8,154 nt of DNA. Source: an uncultured Eubacteriales bacterium. Its GTDB lineage: Bacteria > Bacillota > Clostridia > Oscillospirales > Acutalibacteraceae. The notes under the pieces are model-generated. The model was not told the origin of the DNA, searched no databases, and saw nothing but the letters and a program-made list of their open reading frames with translations. The stretch is taken from contig CAKSSJ010000046.1 of the NCBI GenBank assembly GCA_934488615.1, positions 1 through 8,154 on the forward strand, in the 5' to 3' direction. Both the position numbers and the translations under genes were made by a program. Shown one piece after another: positions 1-4,705 of the stretch; positions within the stretch are counted from its first letter, which is position 1, and every line of letters begins with the position of its first letter.

Positions 1-23
1 CTTTTATCTTTTCTCTTGTATTG

Positions 24-158
24 AACCCCTCAGTCAGCTTCGCTGACAGCTCCCCCAATGGAGGAGCCCATGCTCAAGGTGAAATTCAGCAAACTTTCAA
101 GAAAACCCCTCAGTCACAACACAAGGTCGTGCCAGCTCCCCTACAGGGGCGCCGAGCC
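24..158. repeat. two direct copies of a short palindromic intergenic repeat
   Basis: Two units in the same orientation begin with the identical 13-mer AACCCCTCAGTCA at 24-36 and 104-116, exactly 80 nt apart. Each continues into CAGCTCCCC (47-55 and 133-141) and ends in GAGCC. The first unit contains the hairpin GTCAGC-TTC-GCTGAC (33-47). The second contains CCCC-TACA-GGGG (138-149). Repeats of this style are, from memory, common in intergenic DNA of Ruminococcaceae-type genomes. That assignment is recollection, not a search. No coding potential is evident. Confidence 0.6.
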
Positions 159-170
159 TATTTTCTTCTG

Positions 171-205
171 ACCATGGGTCGATATGGGCATAGACCCCTA
201 CGAAT
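171..205. repeat. possible second intergenic repeat family
   Basis: GGGTC (176-180) and GACCC (193-197) form an inverted repeat around a 12-nt loop, and the segment ends in CCCCTACG. It resembles the 'GGGTCTATGCCC...CCCCTACG' style of dispersed repeat found in Clostridia. Only one copy lies in the window, so repeat status cannot be shown here. The rest of 1-250 shows no gene, RNA gene or other clear signal. Confidence 0.25.
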
Positions 206-250
206 TATGTCTTTATTGATCCTAATTGTATATTGCCGCATTATCATCTA

Positions 251-284
251 AAACAAAAAGGAACCGCTCGCGGCAGTTCCTTTT
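251..284 (-). terminator. intrinsic terminator of the leftward three-gene unit
   Basis: Read leftward, AAAAGGAAC (284-276) pairs with GTTCCTTTT (264-256). The loop region is GC-rich and may add further pairs. It is followed by a T-rich run, TTTTTGTTTT (about 260-251). The hairpin begins about 7 nt after the stop codon of the 148-aa membrane protein. Position, stem and U-tail all fit a Rho-independent terminator for the leftward transcript. Confidence 0.85.
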
Positions 285-290
285 ACAATG

Positions 291-737
291 TTATTTCTTC
301 TTTTTCTGCGGCATTTTATAAATCTGTTTGAGCGTGCCGTCCTTATCGAGCATAACGGAATCCCCTACCTCGATGTTTCTGTCGTAGCAGAGCTTATCTG
401 CCATCGCGATACGCTGTTCCTTGCCCTCGGCATCTGTCACAACGACCGTCACCATAGCTTCGGCATTCTCAGGAACGCCCTCACAGCCGAAATCGTCCTC
501 GATTATTTCAACAACGTTCAGCGCTTTTTTATCAAGCGACGCGCCGTATGAATAGCCGAACAGGAAGCCGACGCTCACACCGAAGCTCATACCGATGGAT
601 ATGCTGTCAAAAAGTATTCGACCCAAGCACATGCCGATTCCTATACCGATGCACATGCCGATCGACATATACATCGAGGCGAATTTGCCCGTCGGCTTTT
701 TATTTTCTTTTGGCTTCTTTTCAGACTTGTTTTTCAT
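291..737 (-). CDS. small membrane protein with two glycine-zipper helices
   Basis: 148 aa, function unknown. Residues 1-18 are very Lys/Glu-rich. Helix 1 (~20-42) has glycines at 27, 31, 35 and 39 (also 33). Helix 2 (~46-66) has glycines at 49, 53, 57, 61 and 65. This is a near-perfect GxxxG ladder, the glycine-zipper pattern used for tight helix packing in membranes. A short R40-x3-D44 turn joins the helices. The soluble C-terminal part (~70-144) looks like a small beta domain (for example DRNIEVGDSVMLDKDG) and ends in four lysines. I infer a helical hairpin with cytosolic ends that may oligomerise. The ATG at 737 is supported by AAGGGA at 751-746, eight nt upstream. That site overlaps the stop codon of the metallophosphoesterase gene, so co-translation in one operon is likely. 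The C-terminal part is only loosely NfeD/OB-like, and I would not assign a family. Confidence 0.85.
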   Translation of the reverse strand: MKNKSEKKPKENKKPTGKFASMYMSIGMCIGIGIGMCLGRILFDSISIGMSFGVSVGFLFGYSYGASLDKKALNVVEIIEDDFGCEGVPENAEAMVTVVVTDAEGKEQRIAMADKLCYDRNIEVGDSVMLDKDGTLKQIYKMPQKKKK

Positions 738-745
738 TCAATTCA

Positions 746-751
746 TCCCTT
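746..751 (-). promoter_or_regulatory. ribosome binding site overlapping the upstream stop codon
   Basis: AAGGGA lies 8 nt before the ATG at 737. Its first two bases are the last two of the TAA stop (752-750) of the metallophosphoesterase gene. Terminating ribosomes therefore cover the start region of the next gene, which suggests translational coupling. Confidence 0.7.
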
Positions 752-2462
752 ATTTCAAAAGACTGATATTAAGCCTTACAAGATATGACATCACGAGCTG
801 AATATAGTACGTTATTTTTTCGGAAAGACTGCTGAGATTTTCAAAAATATTCGAAACATTGCTCTTGAAATTGACCGTACCGTAGCCCTCGATAACACCG
901 TTGTTGTCGTCAATTCCGTCATTGTCGTATGCGAATTTATAAAGTATCGGCGAAGCGATTCCGACGAGGAATATCTCTGCCTTTGTATAAACGCCGAACT
1001 TCGAAATGCAGAACTTTATAAGACTGTCGGCAACAGGACCGTAGCCAAGCTCGCCGAGGAAGCTGTTTGCCACTTTGAGAAGCACATCATCGGAAACATA
1101 GGCAAGGTCGCTTCTGAGGATCGCGGCAACGGCTCTGAGAAGTGTTGTAACCTCAACGCTGTCAAGGTCAAAATGCTCACCGCCCGAGTAATGCCATGCG
1201 ACCAGATCGGTAGCAAGATCCCAGCCTGTTTCATAGTCCGAATCGGGAATTTCAATACCGTATTCCCTTGCGACCGACTGCAAACTGTTCTCACCGCAGA
1301 GCGGCATTCTGAGAAGACTTATAAGCTTGTTTACCGCCTCAATGATCGGCTTTGTATAAGCCTTGCTTTCATCAAGACCCATCTTTTCGGGAGAAAGCGA
1401 AAGCTCCAATCTGTACTGCACACCCGCCTTGAGATATCCCTTTGAGAAGGCTCTGAGATCCTTTTTCATTGCGGCAATCTGCTCGTCTGTGTAGCCCTTT
1501 GTGGTTGCGGTAAGAGCGTCGTAATCAATACTGTCAACCGATCTTGTTTCATACTTAATTTCGTTATCGTTATACTTTATAACCCTGTACTCAAGCGGAT
1601 ACATCGCAAGCGAGGTTGTTGCAAAGTCATAAAGTTTGTTACCTAATGCGCTTGTATAAACCGTAGCATCCGAGCAATGCTCATGACCCGTGAACACTGT
1701 CTTGATACCCCAATCGGCGAAAAGCTCAGCGGTCGTAAAATGGAATTTTACAATGAAATTTCTGCTGAGTACGCGCTGAATCGGAAGATGGTCGAGCAGG
1801 TTATGGTGCATCATAACAATAGGATATCTGCCATCCTTCTTTGCAAGCTCCGCCTGCTCCTTGACCCATTTGAGCCTTTCGGCCGTCATTCCGTCCTCGG
1901 TTGACTTCTTCTCATGGTTTGTATCAAGTGCAATAAGGCGGTATTTTTCACCGAGGTTTGCCGTATAAGAACAGTCATCCTCCCTTGTTGTCAAGGCATG
2001 GTCATATCCGAACTCGGCATAGATCTCCTTGAATCGTGCAAGCGTTGTCAATTGATCGTTGCTTGCGTCATGGTTACCGTTGATAACATAAACCTCCTTG
2101 CCCGATTTCTTTTCGAAATCACGGAGCTTCTGTGCAATAAGCAAATGATCCTCGGGACGTGTACGGCCCCTGTTTGCAAGGTCGCCCGAGATGAGAACAT
2201 AGTCAACATCGTCGCTCTCGGCACACTGATCAAGGAACTCATCAATAATAAATCCTGTTTCGTTTTCCATTTCACATCGCCTGGTAGCGTGCCAGTAAAG
2301 CTCGGAATCGTTTGTCTTTTCAAGCTCTGCCTCGGGAGCGCTGTAATGCAGGTCGGAGGCGATCGCAAAGCTGAGATCGGTCTTGTCCTCTGCCGACACG
2401 GCTATTGAAAGCATTGAAAAAATCATCCCGGCCGCAATAATTATTGAAACTGTCCTTTTCAT
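750..2462 (-). CDS. secreted calcineurin-like metallophosphoesterase
   Basis: 570 aa from the preferred start. Residues 1-24 are a signal peptide (MKR, hydrophobic core, then AVSA before E25). The full metallophosphoesterase signature follows: D37-L-H39, G93-D94-L, G129-N-H-D132, H219-H220 and G259-H-E-H262. These residues bind the two metal ions in enzymes that hydrolyse phosphomonoesters or phosphodiesters, including CpdA-like cyclic nucleotide enzymes. The substrate here cannot be told. Residues ~330-570 form a mostly helical C-terminal region I do not recognise, with an Asp/Asn-rich stretch at 513-521 and a semi-hydrophobic end (550-570). An in-frame ATG exists at 2492. The ATG at 2462 is preferred because AAGAGGAG lies 7 nt upstream and the signal peptide then begins properly. 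The protein should act outside the membrane, alongside the secreted repeat protein encoded upstream. The next gene starts 12 nt downstream. Confidence 0.93.
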   Translation of the reverse strand: MKRTVSIIIAAGMIFSMLSIAVSAEDKTDLSFAIASDLHYSAPEAELEKTNDSELYWHATRRCEMENETGFIIDEFLDQCAESDDVDYVLISGDLANRGRTRPEDHLLIAQKLRDFEKKSGKEVYVINGNHDASNDQLTTLARFKEIYAEFGYDHALTTREDDCSYTANLGEKYRLIALDTNHEKKSTEDGMTAERLKWVKEQAELAKKDGRYPIVMMHHNLLDHLPIQRVLSRNFIVKFHFTTAELFADWGIKTVFTGHEHCSDATVYTSALGNKLYDFATTSLAMYPLEYRVIKYNDNEIKYETRSVDSIDYDALTATTKGYTDEQIAAMKKDLRAFSKGYLKAGVQYRLELSLSPEKMGLDESKAYTKPIIEAVNKLISLLRMPLCGENSLQSVAREYGIEIPDSDYETGWDLATDLVAWHYSGGEHFDLDSVEVTTLLRAVAAILRSDLAYVSDDVLLKVANSFLGELGYGPVADSLIKFCISKFGVYTKAEIFLVGIASPILYKFAYDNDGIDDNNGVIEGYGTVNFKSNVSNIFENLSSLSEKITYYIQLVMSYLVRLNISLLK

Positions 2463-2469
2463 AATACAA

Positions 2470-2477
2470 CTCCTCTT
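2470..2477 (-). promoter_or_regulatory. ribosome binding site that fixes the metallophosphoesterase start
   Basis: AAGAGGAG with a 7-nt spacer to the ATG at 2462. The alternative in-frame ATG at 2492 lies upstream of this site and inside the intercistronic hairpin, which argues for the shorter protein. Confidence 0.85.
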
Positions 2478-2483
2478 AATGAA

Positions 2484-2518
2484 ACAGGGCAACGTTTATG
2501 ATTTATTCGTTGCCCTGT
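2484..2518 (-). terminator. intercistronic hairpin, possible attenuator
   Basis: A perfect 11-bp inverted repeat: ACAGGGCAACG (2484-2494) pairs with CGTTGCCCTGT (2508-2518) around a 13-nt loop. In the leftward direction the stem is followed by TTCATTAAG, a poor U-tail. It sits 24 nt after the stop of the repeat-protein gene and only 6 nt before the next ribosome binding site, leaving no room for a promoter in between. It could be a partial terminator, an RNA-stability element that sets expression ratios, or a block to ribosome access. Confidence 0.65.
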
Positions 2519-2542
2519 CAATTTTCAATTACAGATTAAATA

Positions 2543-4546
2543 TTAAAGGTACCAGATCCAGCCGAAGAGAAGGTAAATTATGATCCACTGGAGCATTGAG
2601 TATTCAACAGTGACCTTTCTCGTCGCGGTAACGGAGCCGTCCTTGGTGGAGGCGGTAATCGTTGCCGTACCTCTTGTCTTTGCAACAATTGTTCCGTCCT
2701 CGGAGACCTCAACGACCTTCGGGTTAGAAGATTTCCAAACTATCTCAGCTGTATATGCCGCCTCTTCGGGGAAAACATTTGCCTGAAGTCTGTCGGTCTT
2801 TTTGCAGTAGATCGTGAAATCCTCCTCGGGAACAATGACGATCTTTTCAACGGGAACAACGATCATCGGGATCTCTTCGTCTATGTAGGATCCGCATACG
2901 GTGCACGACGTTCTTCTTATACCGACGGAACGGTATGTCGGCTCCTTGATGACCTTCCATTTGCCCCATGCATGACCCGAAGCCTTTATCGTGATCTCTG
3001 CCTCGCTGTAAATCTTACATACGGAGCACTGATGGCGGATATATCCGTCCTCGGTGCAGGTTGCCTGCTTAACGTCCTTAACGAATTTATGACCCTTAGC
3101 TTCAAGAACCGTTTCCTTTATCAATGTATCGCAGTCCGTGCAGTATTCCTTTATGTAACCGCTCTCTGTACAGGTCGCCGCCTGAGTTTCGGTTCTCTTG
3201 TGCTGATGACCGGTCGCTTCGATCACGTCGTCTGCAAGCACCTCGTTACAAACGGAGCAATGCTCCTTATGGTATCCGTTTTCGGTACAGGTTGCCGCTT
3301 TATCCTCGGTAACGATCTTGTGTCCAGAAGCGGATATCACTGTCTCGCTGATGATCTCGTTGCAATCCTTACAAACAACACGGTCATATCCGTCCTCTGT
3401 ACAGGTTGCGTCCTTGTGCTGAACTTCCGTATTTTTATGATTGGTTGCGGGTATAACAATATCAAGAAGAACTTCCTTACAAACCGAGCATGTCTCCTTG
3501 CGGTAGCCGTCCTCAGTGCAGGTCGCAGGCTTTTCGTCAACAACAACATTGTGTCCTGAAGCCTTGAGCACCTCGTCCTTAATTACCTTCTGGCAAACTG
3601 TACATGTTTCCTTATAATATCCGTCCTCGGTGCAGGTTGCGGGCTTTTCGTCAACAACAGTCTTGTGTCCCTCTGCAAGAATTACATTCTCACTGATAAC
3701 CTTCTGACAGTCGTTACAGAAAACGCGGTCGTATCCGTTCTCGGTGCAGGTTGCGTCCTTGTGCTGATCAACGGTATTTTTATGTCCTGTCTTTGGAAGA
3801 ACGGTTCTGCTGAATTCCTGTTTGCATGAGGTACAAATCTCTGCAACATAACCGTCCTGCTCGCATGAAGGCTCAACTCTTACGGTTTCCTTTGTATGAT
3901 CCGTCTGCGCGGTATCCATAGTCTTGCAAATTTCGCCGCAAGTAAGGCAGTACATAACCTTTACGCCGCCGTGCTGACAGGTTGCAGGCTCCGTCTCGAC
4001 CCAGGAATCTGATTCAACGTGGGTATGTGTCTGCGGAAGTCCGTTGACAACCGTAACATTAGCTTCGACCTCTCTGAGAGACTCGTCAAATGAGTAGCAT
4101 GCCTCAACATTAGCGGAAATATCCGAAATTGAAATGCCCTTAGCAGATACCTTGGAATATGTAATCTCGGCAATAGCTGTGGGCGCTGAAATTTCCTTTG
4201 TATTTGCAAAGGAGAGCTTACCCGTTGCATTGTTTGCCAAAAGCACACCGTTCGGGTTTTCCTCTGCAAAATCCTTTAATGACTTTGAAAAATCAATCTC
4301 ATCACATCTCAGAGATGAATCAGCCTCAAAGGAAGCGTCAAAGCAAAGGGTCTGACCCTCCGTAAGAGCAAGGCTCACTACGACCGAGTCGGGCGTTTCG
4401 CTGACTATTTCAAGCTTGAACGTTACTGATTTCGCATTTTCGTCATACGCGTCCGTGTCTCCCGCAATCGCCCACATCGGAACGAACGGAAAGACCATAC
4501 AAACAACAAGCATGACTGCAATGATCTTCAAAGAGATTTTTTTCAA
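2543..4546 (-). CDS. secreted cohesin-like / Cys-His tandem repeat / BIG2 surface protein
   Basis: 667 aa, starting at TTG. Domains in order: signal peptide (~1-28); a beta-rich domain at ~38-168 that resembles cohesin-type domains (tentative); ten tandem repeats at ~176-562; a bacterial Ig-like group 2 domain at ~565-648 with the usual W-K-S-S-N-P and G-T-A-T-I-T-A motifs; and a hydrophobic tail at 650-667 ending FGWIWYL. Repeat units are 38-39 residues (the first about 41), of the type GH...ATCTExGY...CxxC. Each offers one His and three Cys in a fixed pattern, which could bind a metal ion such as zinc. Such arrays occur in secreted proteins of Clostridia; their function is not known to me. 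The protein has no LPxTG motif, dockerin or S-layer repeats, so the tail is the only visible anchor. It is the first gene of the leftward unit, 80 nt before the metallophosphoesterase start, with its own promoter. A surface adhesin or scaffold role is inference. Confidence 0.88.
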   Translation of the reverse strand: MKKISLKIIAVMLVVCMVFPFVPMWAIAGDTDAYDENAKSVTFKLEIVSETPDSVVVSLALTEGQTLCFDASFEADSSLRCDEIDFSKSLKDFAEENPNGVLLANNATGKLSFANTKEISAPTAIAEITYSKVSAKGISISDISANVEACYSFDESLREVEANVTVVNGLPQTHTHVESDSWVETEPATCQHGGVKVMYCLTCGEICKTMDTAQTDHTKETVRVEPSCEQDGYVAEICTSCKQEFSRTVLPKTGHKNTVDQHKDATCTENGYDRVFCNDCQKVISENVILAEGHKTVVDEKPATCTEDGYYKETCTVCQKVIKDEVLKASGHNVVVDEKPATCTEDGYRKETCSVCKEVLLDIVIPATNHKNTEVQHKDATCTEDGYDRVVCKDCNEIISETVISASGHKIVTEDKAATCTENGYHKEHCSVCNEVLADDVIEATGHQHKRTETQAATCTESGYIKEYCTDCDTLIKETVLEAKGHKFVKDVKQATCTEDGYIRHQCSVCKIYSEAEITIKASGHAWGKWKVIKEPTYRSVGIRRTSCTVCGSYIDEEIPMIVVPVEKIVIVPEEDFTIYCKKTDRLQANVFPEEAAYTAEIVWKSSNPKVVEVSEDGTIVAKTRGTATITASTKDGSVTATRKVTVEYSMLQWIIIYLLFGWIWYL
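2603..2854 (-). other. BIG2 (bacterial Ig-like group 2) domain
   Basis: Residues ~565-648 of the surface protein show the standard BIG2 pattern: an early VEKIVIVPEE strand, V-W-K-S-S-N-P, V-S-E-D-G, and G-T-A-T-I-T-A before the last strand. These domains are common in surface adhesins and wall-associated enzymes and act as a stalk or binding module. Confidence 0.85.
2861..4021 (-). repeat. ten tandem 38-39-residue Cys/His repeats within the surface protein
   Basis: Units begin at His residues 176, 217, 255, 294, 332, 370, 409, 447, 486 and 525. Units 1-9 have a Cys in the ATC or equivalent position (190, 228, 267, 305, 343, 382, 420, 459, 497) and a CxxC pair ten residues later (200/203 through 507/510). 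Unit 10 keeps CxxC at 548/551 but has Tyr in place of the first Cys (EPTYRSVG). DNA units are 114-117 bp and only imperfectly conserved (the first is 123 bp), so selection on protein rather than very recent duplication is likely for most units. Confidence 0.9.
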
Positions 4547-4559
4547 TCAATTCTCCCCC
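4547..4559 (-). promoter_or_regulatory. ribosome binding site supporting a TTG start
   Basis: GGGGGAG (4559-4553) lies 6 nt before TTG at 4546-4544. No in-frame ATG occurs until codon 12, inside the signal-peptide core. TTG gives a proper MKKISLK n-region, so it is the likely start. Confidence 0.8.
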
Positions 4560-4592
4560 GTTTCATAAATGTAATATTATTCTACAGATAAT

Positions 4593-4621
4593 ATAATAGT
4601 ATATTTTATGCTCAAGGTCAA
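4593..4621 (-). promoter_or_regulatory. sigma-A type promoter for the leftward unit
   Basis: Read leftward, TTGACC (4621-4616) and TATTAT (4598-4593) are separated by 17 nt, each matching the consensus at five of six positions. The expected start near 4586 gives a leader of about 40 nt before the TTG start codon. Confidence 0.75.
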
Positions 4622-4659
4622 TAGTGCAATTTGACGAAAAACGTCTTTTGCAAAAAAAT

Positions 4660-4688
4660 TTGAGCAATTTGGCATAATTATATAAAAT
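4660..4688 (+). promoter_or_regulatory. putative promoter for the penicillin-binding protein gene
   Basis: TTGAGC (4660-4665) and TAAAAT (4683-4688) are 17 nt apart; an overlapping TATAAA starts at 4681. The start site would fall near 4695, about 11 nt before the ATG. It does not overlap the divergent leftward promoter. Confidence 0.55.
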
Positions 4689-4705
4689 GAAAAGATGTGT
4701 TATAG

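Noticed and set aside
21..251. 76-codon open frame at the left edge
   Set aside because: It lies across the palindromic repeats, has no ribosome binding site, and the translation has no protein-like character.
1914..2408. Open frame on the plus strand opposite the metallophosphoesterase (164 codons)
   Set aside because: The opposite strand carries the full set of metallophosphoesterase motifs; this frame shows none of its own.
2463..2492. Longer N-terminus for the metallophosphoesterase from ATG at 2492
   Set aside because: It would place ten extra residues before a good signal peptide, start inside a hairpin, and ignore the ribosome binding site at 2470-2477.
2972..3559. Open frame on the plus strand opposite the Cys/His repeats (195 codons)
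   Set aside because: It is a mirror of the repeated DNA in the surface-protein gene; its internal periodicity comes from that repeat, and it lacks a ribosome binding site or domain.
2861..4021. CRISPR array, suggested by regular ~115-bp repetition
   Set aside because: The repeats are in frame, differ in sequence, have no separate spacers and encode a coherent Cys/His pattern.
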